Shown here in pieces: positions 1-9,436 of a stretch of DNA of 64,000 nucleotides. Position 1 is the stretch's first letter; every line of letters starts with the position of its first letter. The notes under the pieces were generated by a model. It was not told the DNA's origin. It worked only from the letters and a program-made list of their open reading frames with translations, and searched no databases. This DNA comes from Prosthecobacter algae (lineage in GTDB: Bacteria > Verrucomicrobiota > Verrucomicrobiia > Verrucomicrobiales > Verrucomicrobiaceae), in contig NZ_BAABIA010000001.1 of assembly GCF_039542385.1 (NCBI RefSeq), positions 806,001 through 870,000 on the forward strand. Direction: 5' to 3'. A program made the position numbers and the translations under genes.

Positions 1-1496
1 GTAATCAGCATCTTGGCCTTGGACTCACCACGGCGGCGGGTGAACCAAGCTTCAAACAGACGGGTGCGCTCCTGGTCGGCACGGCCGGTGCCCATGTTTT
101 CACGCAGGGCTTTGCTGTCATCGCGCTTGCGCAGTTCCTTGGCGCTCACATAGACCAGAAGGGAACCTGTTTCCGTATCAATCGCCTTGGTGAGTTCACC
201 GGCAGCAGTGTCGCGGGCCTGGCCGGCGATGACGTTGCTGCTGGCCACTTCCATGGCAGGCTCAGCAACGGTGATGTCGGTCAGAGGGGAAAGGGTCAGT
301 TTCTTTTCCTTGGCCAGATCTTCGATTTTCTTGCCAGCCTTCAGGCCATCGGCCAGGGCAGTGCGTGCTTCATTGGCGGCCTTGGTGAGGGCTTCCTGGG
401 CCTTCTGGCTCACCAGGGTTTCCTTGACCTTGTCTTTCACTTCAGCCAGTTCCTGCTGCTTGGGTTCTTCCACCTTGGTCACGGAGAAAATGTAGTAGCC
501 GTTGCTGCCCTGCACAGGATCGCTGATCGGGCGCACTTCCGGATTGGTGGCGAAGATGGCATCCACGAGTTCCTTTTCCGCCTTGAGGGCTTCTGGGGGA
601 CCCTCCTTGGTGAAGAGGTCTGCCTTCAGAACGGTTTCATTCAGGGTCTTGGCAATTTCTTCAAACTTAGCTGCAGGCTTGATGCTGGCGTCGTTGAATT
701 TGTTCACGCGATCCACCACGGCTGTTCTGGCTTTCTCCTGCTCTTCAGCGGGCTTCTTGTCGTCGGCTTTGGGGTTTTCGAAGTACACATAGCTGACAGC
801 ACGTTTGCCTGAGGTCTTGTAGCCTTCCTTGTTCTCGTCGTAGTATTTCTGGATCTCGTCATCTTTGACGACGGCGGTCTTTTTGAAGTCTTCCAGATTG
901 AAGGCGATGGTGTTGACCTTCAGCGTCTGATACTCGCTGGCGTAGGCTTTTTCAGCTTCCAGAGGGCTGGCGGTGTAGTTCTTGCCAATGAGGTCACGCA
1001 GCTTGTTGAAGCCAATGCTCAGCTTCACGATTTCCAGAAGGTCGACGCTGTTGAAGCCATTGGCCGCCATCATCTGTTCCACGCTGTAGGCACGCTCCGC
1101 ACTGAAGGCCCCGTTTTCCTGGAAGGTCGGCAGCTTTTTCATCGCTTCTTTGGCCTCGGCGTCACTTGAGTGGATGCCCAGACGATCCATCTCATGCTGG
1201 AGGACGAGCTGGTTGATGACGATGTTGTTGGTCTGGTCTTCCTGGGAGCCGATGCGGGAAAGGCTAAGCAGGTCGAACATTTGCAGACTGTAGATTACCT
1301 GCATCCGGCGGCCCAGACGCTGGGCTTCGGCGATGGTGTAGTTACGGCCATACACCGTGAAGGCTTTGTCCGTGGGCTGGCCCTCAAGGCTTTCCGGACC
1401 ACTTCGCATGCCACCCCAGACGGAGAAGCTGATGATGATGATCACGGTGACGGTGATGAGGAAGGCACCACGGTGGCGGCGGAAAAATTCAAGCAT
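1..1496 (-). CDS. PpiD/SurA-type peptidylprolyl isomerase, 3' truncated by window edge
   Basis: The reading frame starts at an ATG at 1496 and is still open at base 1, so about 498 residues are visible and the C-terminus is missing. The N-terminus is a short basic stretch (MLEFFRRHRGAFL) followed by one hydrophobic anchor at about residues 11-28. A long charged region follows, with the look of a SurA_N/PpiD chaperone domain, then a PPIC-like stretch containing SDPVQGSNGYYIFSVTKVEE. This arrangement matches PpiD, the inner-membrane periplasmic foldase that helps exported proteins fold. PpiD proteins are usually about 600-650 residues, so roughly 100-150 residues are probably missing. The start has no strong Shine-Dalgarno. 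It is transcribed in the same direction as the gene whose stop lies at 1611. Family assignment is good; isomerase activity cannot be judged. Confidence 0.75.
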   Translation of the reverse strand, partial: MLEFFRRHRGAFLITVTVIIIISFSVWGGMRSGPESLEGQPTDKAFTVYGRNYTIAEAQRLGRRMQVIYSLQMFDLLSLSRIGSQEDQTNNIVINQLVLQHEMDRLGIHSSDAEAKEAMKKLPTFQENGAFSAERAYSVEQMMAANGFNSVDLLEIVKLSIGFNKLRDLIGKNYTASPLEAEKAYASEYQTLKVNTIAFNLEDFKKTAVVKDDEIQKYYDENKEGYKTSGKRAVSYVYFENPKADDKKPAEEQEKARTAVVDRVNKFNDASIKPAAKFEEIAKTLNETVLKADLFTKEGPPEALKAEKELVDAIFATNPEVRPISDPVQGSNGYYIFSVTKVEEPKQQELAEVKDKVKETLVSQKAQEALTKAANEARTALADGLKAGKKIEDLAKEKKLTLSPLTDITVAEPAMEVASSNVIAGQARDTAAGELTKAIDTETGSLLVYVSAKELRKRDDSKALRENMGTGRADQERTRLFEAWFTRRRGESKAKMLI

Positions 1497-1610
1497 GGCT
1501 GGCGGAGTGTGAAACGGGCGCGCAAGTAAGCCGCTGGCCTCCATAGGGCAACCGGAAATTCAACAACCTAAGACGACGGCGGAATCGGGCCCTGCGGAGT
1601 TTGCCCTGTA

Positions 1611-3047
1611 TCAGGGGCCAAACCGTAACGAGAAGAGGTCTGCCTCCAGCATGGAAAAGTGCAGCCGCACCGGCTGCCCAGCGAGGGCGGACAGTTCGCG
1701 GCCGCCTTTCCATCGCACGGCGGTTTCGATTTTGTCACCTTCCACAGCTTCACAATCGGCCAGGGTAAAGCCCGGGATCTGCTGACCTTCAGGCGTCTGG
1801 ATTTCCACACGGAGGCTGCCTGCGGCGCTGGCGCTGAAATTGAGCAGCAGTTTCTTTCCTGAAAATGTCAGTGCTCGTGTGGTGAAACTGCCCGTTTCTG
1901 CTCCGGCGTGGACGGAGGCAAAGCCGTCCGTCCGCAGCACATAGCGATCGCCGCTGCGATGGTAGATGGACATTTCCTGCGGCCCGGTGGGCAGCACATT
2001 GAGCGCCACATAGTTGGCCCGGTTGATCCATTGCTCCGGATCCAATCCTGGGCGGATATAGGCTTCGGTAAAAGTGCGATCGTATTTTTCCGAACCTGCA
2101 CGGCTGGTCATGAATAAAATGTCCGTGGAGTTCACGCTCGTCTCACTGTCCCGTGCTTCGCCTTTGCCCGGAACATAGCGCGTTGGCAGCGCAATGTAGA
2201 GGTGCGGGGCCCGGAAGTAGGGATGGGTCATGTTGGTGTAAAGATGCTCGCCCGGCCGGTTGGGCTTCATCTCGATAGGGTCGCTCCAGGTCACGAAGTC
2301 AGTGGAGGTCGCCCGGGTGATGCTGCGCAGCCGTTCTGGGTCCGTCCACGTGCGGAAATAGCACACGTATTTTTGTTCGGCCTCAGACCAGAAAGACACA
2401 TTGGGAGAGTCAAATGCATGTCGCCATTTTGGGCTGTAAGGGATGGCCTCAGCCTTGCGGGTCCAGCGGATTCCATCCGCCGAGACAAAGGCAAACAAAC
2501 CTCGGCCTGGCGTGGTGCTGCCACGTTTGTCGCCGGGACCTGGGTAACCTGCCAGCGCTTTGTAGCGTTCTTCGGCAGGCACGCCTGGCCGGGAATCGAG
2601 GAATGGCATGAAGTTGGTGAGAAAGGGCGGCTGGTTGGCCAGGATCACATTGTTTTCCTTGCTGTCGCTGATCTCGTGCAGGCCCTGGTTTGGGAAGGTC
2701 CACTCGTGGCCATCCTGACTTTCTGCGTAGTTCACCGTCTCACCTGGATGCCCGCTGTGGAAGGGGCTAGTGTAGGCGGGATCACTGCTTCGATACCACG
2801 CCCGGAAGAGCGCACCGTCCTTGATGACCGTGACCATATGCTTCACGGGCAGCGGGGACTTTGGCCTCGGGGCCTTGATTGGAGCATGCATTTTCAGCGT
2901 GGTGCCCTGCATGTCTTCGATGAGGAACTTGTCCACGAACAGTTCCAGCCGCGAGCCCAGGGCGATGGGCTTGGCTGCCTCCGCCGCAGGCAGTCCGGAC
3001 CGGGATGCCGTCAATGCGGCCAGAAGCAAAAGGGGTAGGATCTTCAT
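1611..3047 (-). CDS. Secreted putative glycosidase (GH32/GH43-like beta-propeller fold)
   Basis: 478 residues from the ATG at 3047. The start MKILPLLLLAALTASRSGLP is a clear Sec signal peptide. A frame extension to a TTG at 3062 would only add five residues in front of it. The mature protein begins with the pattern LGSRLELFVDKFLIED, then PVKHMVTVIKDGALFRAWYR and repeated strand-rich blocks, and ends with a jelly-roll-like stretch (SLRVEIQTPEG). From memory this resembles a family common in Planctomycetes and Verrucomicrobia that is usually annotated as a hypothetical or glycosyl-hydrolase-like protein. I cannot name a substrate or the catalytic residues. An 11-bp inverted repeat places the start codon in a hairpin loop (separate entry). 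The gene lies 60 bases downstream of nadE on the same strand. Confidence 0.6.
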   Translation of the reverse strand: MKILPLLLLAALTASRSGLPAAEAAKPIALGSRLELFVDKFLIEDMQGTTLKMHAPIKAPRPKSPLPVKHMVTVIKDGALFRAWYRSSDPAYTSPFHSGHPGETVNYAESQDGHEWTFPNQGLHEISDSKENNVILANQPPFLTNFMPFLDSRPGVPAEERYKALAGYPGPGDKRGSTTPGRGLFAFVSADGIRWTRKAEAIPYSPKWRHAFDSPNVSFWSEAEQKYVCYFRTWTDPERLRSITRATSTDFVTWSDPIEMKPNRPGEHLYTNMTHPYFRAPHLYIALPTRYVPGKGEARDSETSVNSTDILFMTSRAGSEKYDRTFTEAYIRPGLDPEQWINRANYVALNVLPTGPQEMSIYHRSGDRYVLRTDGFASVHAGAETGSFTTRALTFSGKKLLLNFSASAAGSLRVEIQTPEGQQIPGFTLADCEAVEGDKIETAVRWKGGRELSALAGQPVRLHFSMLEADLFSLRFGP

Positions 3048-3060
3048 GGAGATCCTACCC
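3033..3060 (-). promoter_or_regulatory. Hairpin enclosing the start codon of the 1611-3047 gene
   Basis: A perfect 11-base inverted repeat (GGGTAGGATCT / AGATCCTACCC, read on the minus strand) flanks a six-base loop CCATGA. The loop contains the ATG at 3047-3045. The only plausible Shine-Dalgarno (AGGA, about five bases upstream of the ATG) lies in the left arm, and the right arm encodes residues 2-5. If it folds in the mRNA, both ribosome-binding elements would be hidden. The repeat is seen directly; a regulatory role is inference. Confidence 0.5.
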
Positions 3061-3107
3061 AAACGTGTCGCCGGGCCTGCCTTTGCAAATAGACCTTGGA
3101 ATGTCTC

Positions 3108-5105
3108 TTAAAAGAGGCTGCCCGAATAGTCGCTCGGCATGCGCCAGTCGCCGCGCGGAGACAGCGCTACGGAGCCTACCTTCGGCCCATCTGGCATGGA
3201 TGACCGCTTGAACTGGCTTTGCACAAACCTGCGCAGGAAGGTGGCCAGCCACTTGTCCACCACCTCGGCCGGATATTGATCTGCAAAGGCCTGCGCGGCC
3301 AGAAAGCGGATCTTGGCCTCATCGCAGCCATGGCGGATGAAGTGAAAGAGGAAAAAGTCATGCAGCTCGTAAGGCCCCACGGTATCTTCGGTCTTCTGCT
3401 TCATGCTGCCATCGGCGGCGAGGGGGAGGAGTTCCGGGGAAATCGGGGTGTCAATGATGTCATGCAGGATGGCTCCGGCCTCCGTGGCATACAGCTCGCT
3501 GGCGCACCATTCGATGAGGTATTTCACCAGGGTTTTGGGCACACCGGCATTGACGTGGTACATGGACATGTGGTCGCCATTGAAAGTACACCAGCCCAGC
3601 GCGGATTCTGAAAGATCGCCCGTGCCGACCACGATGCCGCCTGTCTGGTTGGCCACATCCATCAGCACCTGCGTCCGCTCCCGGGCCTGGGCATTTTCAT
3701 AGGTCACATCGTGAAGGCCTGCGGGATGGCCGATGTCCTTAAAATGCTGCTCCACAGCCGCACCGATGCCAATGGTCCGCAGCGGAATGTGCAGTGCCTC
3801 GGCCAGTTTTTCGGCATTGCCTTTGGTCCGTGCGGTGGTGCCAAAGCCGGGCATCGTGATGGTCAGGGCGGCCTCACGCGGCAGGCCTGCACGTTTCAGC
3901 GACTCGATCATCACCAGCAAGGCCAGGGTGGAATCCAGACCGCCTGAAAGACCGAGCACCGCCGTCTTGCTGCGCGTCTGGCGCAGCCTGCGGGCGAGGG
4001 CCGTGGCCTGAATGGCAAAGATCTCTTCGCACACGGCCTGGCGGTCAGATCCGGCAGGCGGGACAAAGGGATGCGCAGACAGCGGACGAAGCAGAGCAGG
4101 GGAGACTCCAGGCTGGGTCTCACCCAGACAGAAGGTGATGCGCGAGTAAGACTGCGTGGCGGCGGCATCCCGAAACGCCGTGTTGCGCACGCGCTCATGC
4201 TCCAGCCGTTGAAGGTCCACATCGGCCAGGGCTGCACGGGTCTCAAAGGCAAAGCGCTCCGTTTCGCCTAACAAAGAACCGTTTTCGGCAATGAGACCAT
4301 GGCCTGAATAGACCGTGTCCGTGCTCGATTCCCCCGCACCTGCGCTGGCATAGATGTAGGCCGCCTGGCAGCGCGCACTTTGCTGGGAGATGAGCTGGCG
4401 GCGATAGGTAAACTTGCCCAGCACCTCATTGCTGGCCGAGGGGTTGGCCAAAAGAGTGGCCCCGGCCAGAGCCGCATGGCTGGAGGGAGGGATCACCGTC
4501 CACAGGTCTTCACAGATCTCCACCCCGAGCACAAAGCCGGGCAGGTCGGTGGCTTCAAACAAAAGGTCGGTGCCGATAGGGATACCGTCTGCCTCTGTAT
4601 GAGTGTCCGTCAATGTGGTGGCCGGGGAAAACCAGCGCCGCTCATAAAATTCGCCCGAATTGGGAAGAAAAGTTTTTGGCACAAAGCCCAGCACCTCACC
4701 ATCGGCAATGACAGCGGCCACGTTGTATAGTCGCCCTTGTACGATCAGTGGCAGGCCGACCACGATGCAGCAGCCCAGGCCGGCATTCGCCTCCGCCAGT
4801 TGTTTGACTCCGGCCAGGGCCTGTTGCTGGAGGCTGCGCTGATAAAAAAGATCCGCGCAGGAATAGCCCGTGAGACACAGCTCTGGAAAAACAATGAGGC
4901 GGCAGCCCTCGCTGGCAAGGCGCTGCATTTCCGTGCGAAGCGTGGCCACGTTGGCGGCCACATCGCCCAGTTTCAGCTCTGGAGACACCGTGGCGACACG
5001 CACAAAACCATGTTGTTCACGGGGGCACAGAGACGGGTTGGGGTCGGGCATGACAGAAGATAACACGACTCCATCATCCGGCATCGAAGAAAAAACACCT
5101 TGCAT
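3108..5105 (-). CDS. nadE: Glutamine-dependent NAD(+) synthetase
   Basis: 665 residues, the two-domain form of the enzyme that amidates nicotinic acid adenine dinucleotide in the last step of NAD synthesis, using ammonia released from glutamine. The N-terminal nitrilase-type amidase domain (about residues 34-300) shows the catalytic triad: Glu75 in [10 protein letters not shown], Lys144 in FVPKTFLPN and Cys198 in GVEICEDLW. The C-terminal ATP-pyrophosphatase domain starts near residue 355 and carries SGGLDS at 387-392. Length matches the glutamine-dependent family (about 650-680). The ATG at 5105 gives about 30 extra residues before the amidase fold, so a later start is possible. The gene is divergent from yebC across a 265-base gap in which I see only a small hairpin (CCTGGT/ACCAGG) and no clear promoter. 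Confidence 0.95.
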   Translation of the reverse strand: MQGVFSSMPDDGVVLSSVMPDPNPSLCPREQHGFVRVATVSPELKLGDVAANVATLRTEMQRLASEGCRLIVFPELCLTGYSCADLFYQRSLQQQALAGVKQLAEANAGLGCCIVVGLPLIVQGRLYNVAAVIADGEVLGFVPKTFLPNSGEFYERRWFSPATTLTDTHTEADGIPIGTDLLFEATDLPGFVLGVEICEDLWTVIPPSSHAALAGATLLANPSASNEVLGKFTYRRQLISQQSARCQAAYIYASAGAGESSTDTVYSGHGLIAENGSLLGETERFAFETRAALADVDLQRLEHERVRNTAFRDAAATQSYSRITFCLGETQPGVSPALLRPLSAHPFVPPAGSDRQAVCEEIFAIQATALARRLRQTRSKTAVLGLSGGLDSTLALLVMIESLKRAGLPREAALTITMPGFGTTARTKGNAEKLAEALHIPLRTIGIGAAVEQHFKDIGHPAGLHDVTYENAQARERTQVLMDVANQTGGIVVGTGDLSESALGWCTFNGDHMSMYHVNAGVPKTLVKYLIEWCASELYATEAGAILHDIIDTPISPELLPLAADGSMKQKTEDTVGPYELHDFFLFHFIRHGCDEAKIRFLAAQAFADQYPAEVVDKWLATFLRRFVQSQFKRSSMPDGPKVGSVALSPRGDWRMPSDYSGSLF

Positions 5106-5370
5106 CTGCGCCCTCTCTCCCGCACACTTGGTCTGTTCCTGGTTCTCTCAACCAGGTGAACACTGGTGACTGCTCCGGCGATTGGAGCTGTGATTTCAAA
5201 AAGCCAAGGCTCACGAAATCCTTTCCTGCGACAGGCCTCGGCCCGTTTCAGAGCAGACACCGCGGCAAGGCCGCTCTTTACCATTTCCATTCATTCATCC
5301 CGAACGGGACCCGCCGCCCGCGAAGCGCCGGAGTACCCTTCCATTTTCCCCCAACCCCAGACATCGCAAC

Positions 5371-6120
5371 ATGGCAGGACATAACAAGTGGTCCAAGGTC
5401 AAGCACATCAAGGCCGTGGTGGACGTGAAGCGTGGCAAAGTCTTCAGCAAACTTTCGAAGGAGCTGACGGTGGCCGCGAAGAACGGCGGGTCTAACCCCG
5501 ATCTCAACGCTCGCCTGCGTTCCGCCATTCTGGCGGCACGTGCGGCCAACGTGCCGAATGACAACATCGAACGCGCCATCAAAAAAGGGGTGGGCGAACT
5601 CGAAGGGGCCGCCATTGAGGAAATTACGTATGAAGGCTACGGCCCCGGTGGTGTGGCGCTGATGGTGGAAGTCGTCACCGACAACCGCAACCGGGCCGCC
5701 AATGACCTGCGGGTGCTGTTTGGCAAAAACCAGGGCACCTTTGCCGATGCCGGCAGCGTCGCCTACATGTTCACTCGGCGTGGAGAGATCCGCATCGAGA
5801 AAGGCTCCCTTACTGAGGATGCTGTTACCGAACTGGCCCTTGAGGCCGGTGCTGACGACGTTCAGGACGATGGGGACGACTGGATCCTCTACACCACTTT
5901 CGAACAAACCTTCCAGGTGGCCAGTGCGCTGCGTGAGAAAGGGGTGACCACCAAGTCACAGAACCTCATTTATCAGCCCAGCACCACGGTGACCATCACC
6001 GATGTCGAACTGGGCCGATCCATCATCAAGCTCTACGACGTCCTCGACGACTACGACGATACCCAGAACGTGCACGCCAACTTCGAAATCGCCGATGAGA
6101 TCGCCGATGAACTGTCCTAA
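5371..6120 (+). CDS. yebC: YebC/PmpR-family transcriptional regulator or translation factor
   Basis: 249 residues, opening with the family hallmark MAGHNKWSKVKHIKAVVD and continuing with ELTVAAKNGG, NDNIERAIKKG and the conserved YEGYGPGGVALMVE. This is the full YebC fold of three domains at the usual length (about 240-250). Family members have been described as DNA-binding regulators and, more recently, as factors that help ribosomes through difficult sequences. It lies 17 bases upstream of rho on the same strand, so the two may be cotranscribed. Confidence 0.93.
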   Translation: MAGHNKWSKVKHIKAVVDVKRGKVFSKLSKELTVAAKNGGSNPDLNARLRSAILAARAANVPNDNIERAIKKGVGELEGAAIEEITYEGYGPGGVALMVEVVTDNRNRAANDLRVLFGKNQGTFADAGSVAYMFTRRGEIRIEKGSLTEDAVTELALEAGADDVQDDGDDWILYTTFEQTFQVASALREKGVTTKSQNLIYQPSTTVTITDVELGRSIIKLYDVLDDYDDTQNVHANFEIADEIADELS

Positions 6121-6137
6121 CCAATTTTGAAAAAACC

Positions 6138-8078
6138 ATGAGCGAAGAACTCCTGCTCGATCTGTCTGCCCCCCAATCCAAGCCTGCCAAAAAGGCCGCT
6201 GCCAAAAAAGCTGCCCCGAAGAAAACGGCGGCAGTTAAAACGGCGGCCGTAAAGGTCGCCCCAACCAAAAGTGTGGCGGCGAAAAAGCCTGCGGCGAAAA
6301 AGGCGGCGAAAGCTAAGGAACCCGCCCCCCAGGCTGAAGCGGAGCCTGTGCAGCCAGCACCCGTGGCGCCTGTGGCAGAGACTGCCCCGGAACCGACACC
6401 CGAGGTGAATGGCACGAAGAAAGCCAAGCCTGTGCGCAAGTCTGCAGTGCTGAAAAAGGCGGCTGAAATGCTGGCCCAGATGCAGGCTGCCGAGGCTGCA
6501 CCGAAAGCTGAAGCCCCTGTTGCCAGCGCTCCCGCTGTCGAAGTTTCCGCTCCAGCGCCAGTCGCTCCAGCTATCGTTGAGCCGATGGCTCCCGTGGTGG
6601 AAGAGGCCCCCGTGGTTGCCGCACCGGCTCCAATCGCTGTTGCTGAACCTGTGGCCCCACAGCCCCAGCAGCCACAACGCCATGCCGACCATCAGCATGC
6701 CCCGCGCGGCCAGGGCCAGGACAGCAATGGCCAGCCCAATGGTCCTTCGGGAGACGGCCAGCCCCAAGAGCGCCGCAAATCCAAATTCGAGCGCTGGAAA
6801 GAGCGTCGCGAACGTTTCCGTCAGGAAAAGATTGCCCGTCAGCAGGCGAATGGTGGCAATGGAAATGGCAACGGCCAGCAGCAGCATTCCCAGCAGCCGC
6901 GTCATCAGAATCAGGAAGTCCAGGCGGGCGGTGATGAGGAGCGCAATCGCCCCTCCGAAATCCCTCTTGGCCCGCCCGAGCCTGCCGATGGCATCCTAGA
7001 ACTGACGCCCAAAGGCTACGGATTCCTGCGCCAGCGTGACCGGATGTACATCCAGCACCCGAATGATTCCTTCATTTCGGCCGATTTCATCCGCCAGTAT
7101 GGCCTGCGTGAAGGCATGCAGATCAAAGGCGTGGCCCAGAAGGGCCAGCGCGGTCTTCAGGTCACTTCGGTGGCCGAAGTGAACGGCCGTGTGCCTGAGT
7201 CTATTCGCGACCTGCCTTTGTTCGAAGAGCTGAAGGCGACCAACCCTACCAAGAAGATCCAGCTTGAGACTTCGAAGGACCGCCTGACCACACGTGTCAT
7301 TGACATGTTTACACCCGTGGGCCGTGGCCAGCGTGGCTTGATTGTCGCCCCGCCACGGGCAGGCAAGACCACTATGCTGCAGCACATCGCCGAGGCGGTG
7401 GTGGCCAATCATCCCGGCATGCATCTCATGATTCTGCTGGTGGATGAGCGCCCGGAAGAAGTGACCGAGTTCAAGCGCATCCTGCCCAAGGCGGAAATCT
7501 ATGCCAGCTCGAATGATCAGGACATCAAGAGCCACACCCGCATCGCTGCCTTTGCGGTGGAGCGCGCCAAGCGTCTCGTCGAGTGCGGTGAGCACGTGTT
7601 CATGCTCATGGATTCCATCACCCGTCTGGCCCGTGCCTTTAACAATGCGAAGTCCGGCGGTGCCACCATGAGCGGCGGCATGGGCGTGGGGGCGATGGAG
7701 ATCCCCCGTCGTCTTTTTGCCGCAGCGCGTAACACCCGTCAGGCAGGCAGCCTCACCGTTCTGGCCACGGCCTTGGTGGAAACTGGCAGCCGCATGGACG
7801 ACCTCATTTTCCAGGAGTTCAAGGGCACCGGCAATATGGAGCTGGTGCTGGATCGCAAGATTGCCGAGCAGTTCTACTACCCGGCGGTGAACATCTTCAA
7901 GTCCGGCACCCGCCGCGAAGAACTGCTGCTGCAGTCCTTCCAACTCGACAAGATTCACATGCTGCGCCGTGGCCTCGCCGGGCATAAGCCGATCGATGCT
8001 ATCCAGCGTGTGCTGACTCTTATGGAGCGCTACCCCAGCAATGCCCAGATGCTGGTGGATCTGCCGAACAAGAGTTAG
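6138..8078 (+). CDS. rho: Transcription termination factor Rho with long basic low-complexity N-terminus
   Basis: 646 residues, against about 420 for E. coli Rho. The C-terminal 370 residues are a standard Rho: an RNA-binding cold-shock-like domain beginning around residue 282 ([14 protein letters not shown]), the Walker A loop APPRAGKTT near residue 405, Walker B in [15 protein letters not shown], and the Q-loop/secondary-channel region around [19 protein letters not shown] sequence. The first roughly 250 residues are different: repeated Ala-Lys-Pro segments like histone H1 tails ([17 protein letters not shown]), an Ala/Pro/Glu stretch, then Arg-rich and Gln/Asn/Gly-rich sequence. No classic Rho_N SAP-like fold is obvious there. 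Its own gene is followed by an intrinsic terminator. Confidence 0.96.
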   Translation: MSEELLLDLSAPQSKPAKKAAAKKAAPKKTAAVKTAAVKVAPTKSVAAKKPAAKKAAKAKEPAPQAEAEPVQPAPVAPVAETAPEPTPEVNGTKKAKPVRKSAVLKKAAEMLAQMQAAEAAPKAEAPVASAPAVEVSAPAPVAPAIVEPMAPVVEEAPVVAAPAPIAVAEPVAPQPQQPQRHADHQHAPRGQGQDSNGQPNGPSGDGQPQERRKSKFERWKERRERFRQEKIARQQANGGNGNGNGQQQHSQQPRHQNQEVQAGGDEERNRPSEIPLGPPEPADGILELTPKGYGFLRQRDRMYIQHPNDSFISADFIRQYGLREGMQIKGVAQKGQRGLQVTSVAEVNGRVPESIRDLPLFEELKATNPTKKIQLETSKDRLTTRVIDMFTPVGRGQRGLIVAPPRAGKTTMLQHIAEAVVANHPGMHLMILLVDERPEEVTEFKRILPKAEIYASSNDQDIKSHTRIAAFAVERAKRLVECGEHVFMLMDSITRLARAFNNAKSGGATMSGGMGVGAMEIPRRLFAAARNTRQAGSLTVLATALVETGSRMDDLIFQEFKGTGNMELVLDRKIAEQFYYPAVNIFKSGTRREELLLQSFQLDKIHMLRRGLAGHKPIDAIQRVLTLMERYPSNAQMLVDLPNKS

Positions 8079-8110
8079 GTTCAGGCCATCAGGCACATCA
8101 AATGTCCAGC

Positions 8111-8143
8111 GGACCCCGGTGAAAACCTGGGTCCGTTTTGTTT
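8111..8143 (+). terminator. Rho-independent terminator after rho
   Basis: GGACCC at 8111-8116 pairs with GGGTCC at 8129-8134, with an inner GGT/ACC pairing around a GAAA tetraloop and one C-T mismatch. The stem is followed by GTTTTGTTT. It lies 32 bases past the rho stop codon. Confidence 0.8.
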
Positions 8144-8203
8144 GGAACTAGGCTTCGTCTTTTCCTCACACGACCGCTCATTTTATGCCATAGTAGCAGG
8201 CCC

Positions 8204-9307
8204 GTGATTCAGCATCTCTACGTCCACATTCCCTTTTGCCACCGCATCTGTCCTTACTGCTCCTTTTACAAGCACCAGCACGGCAGCACGGACATGGCAG
8301 GGTTTGTTGAGGCCGTCTTGGCCGAGGCTAAGCGCGAACAGGCCACCCGTGCCCTGGACCTCCGCACCGTGTATTTGGGGGGCGGCACGCCCACGGCCCT
8401 GAGTGAAAAACACATGGAGCGCCTGCTTTCGGGTCTGCGTGAGATATTTGATTTCTCCCAGGTCACCGAATACACCAGTGAGGTGAACCCCCGCACCATT
8501 ACCGCCTCCAAAGCGGCCATTATGCGCAGCCAGGGCGTCTCCCGCATCAGTCTCGGTATCCAGGCCTGGGACGAGCCCACTCTGAAGATCCTGGGCCGCG
8601 ATCACGCACCGGCAGATGCCGAAGAAACGTACCAACTTCTGCGTGGGGCGGGTTTTGACAGTGTCAGCCTGGACCTCATGTTCTCCATACCGGGGCAGAG
8701 CCTGCAAACCTGGAAAGAAACGGTCGAAAAAACCATCTCCCTGCAGCCAGACCACATCTCTGCCTACAATCTGAACTACGAGGAAGACACGGAGTTCTTC
8801 CAGCGCCTGCGCAAAGGCCAGTATCAGGAGGACGAAGGCCGCGATGCGGAGTTCTTCTACCTCGCTCTCGATCTCCTGGAAGCCTCCGGTTATCAGCATT
8901 ACGAGATCAGCAACTACGCCAAACCTGGCTTCCGCTCCATCCATAACGAGAGTTATTGGTTAGGCGAAGAATACCTGGGCCTGGGTCCCAGTGCCTACTC
9001 CACTGCGGCGGGCCAGCGCTGGCAAAACATTGCCGATACCACTCGCTACATGGAACTCATCCAGGCGGGGCAGGGGACTGCTCAGCCTGGCGAGGAATTG
9101 ACCGAGGATCGCCGCCGTACCGAGCGATTTGGCCTGGAACTGCGCACCGTCCGCGGTCTCCCGGCAGATCTCGTGCTGCCAGAACAGCAGCGGATGATGA
9201 CCACCCTGGAAAGTGAAGGCCTGCTCACCCTGAAAAACGGGCACATCATCCTCACCCGCGAGGGCAAGCCCCTCGTGGACTCCATTGCCGTAGCCCTGAT
9301 GGGCTAG
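8204..9307 (+). CDS. hemW: HemW-like radical SAM protein (oxygen-independent coproporphyrinogen oxidase family)
   Basis: 367 residues from a GTG at 8204. This start begins directly at the conserved VIQHLYVHIPFC motif; an upstream TTG at 8138 overlaps the rho terminator and is unlikely. The radical SAM cysteines are at 12, 16 and 19 (CHRICPYC), followed by SFYKHQHG, GGGTPTAL and EVNPRTI, and later LGLGPSAYS, all typical of HemW/HemN-like proteins. At about 370-380 residues this group acts as a heme chaperone rather than the roughly 450-residue HemN oxidase, so heme trafficking is the better guess. The 129 bases to lysS hold no feature I can name. Confidence 0.88.
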   Translation: MIQHLYVHIPFCHRICPYCSFYKHQHGSTDMAGFVEAVLAEAKREQATRALDLRTVYLGGGTPTALSEKHMERLLSGLREIFDFSQVTEYTSEVNPRTITASKAAIMRSQGVSRISLGIQAWDEPTLKILGRDHAPADAEETYQLLRGAGFDSVSLDLMFSIPGQSLQTWKETVEKTISLQPDHISAYNLNYEEDTEFFQRLRKGQYQEDEGRDAEFFYLALDLLEASGYQHYEISNYAKPGFRSIHNESYWLGEEYLGLGPSAYSTAAGQRWQNIADTTRYMELIQAGQGTAQPGEELTEDRRRTERFGLELRTVRGLPADLVLPEQQRMMTTLESEGLLTLKNGHIILTREGKPLVDSIAVALMG

Positions 9308-9436
9308 GTGAAGGGGCGCGTGGTTTTTGGGAGGTGACTGAGCCCAGTTGGTGTTGCCCCAGGGCGGTGAATGCGGTTTTGCAGTGGTAAAAGGCTGCAA
9401 ATCAGTTAAAGACACGGCCCCATTATTCGTCTGACC

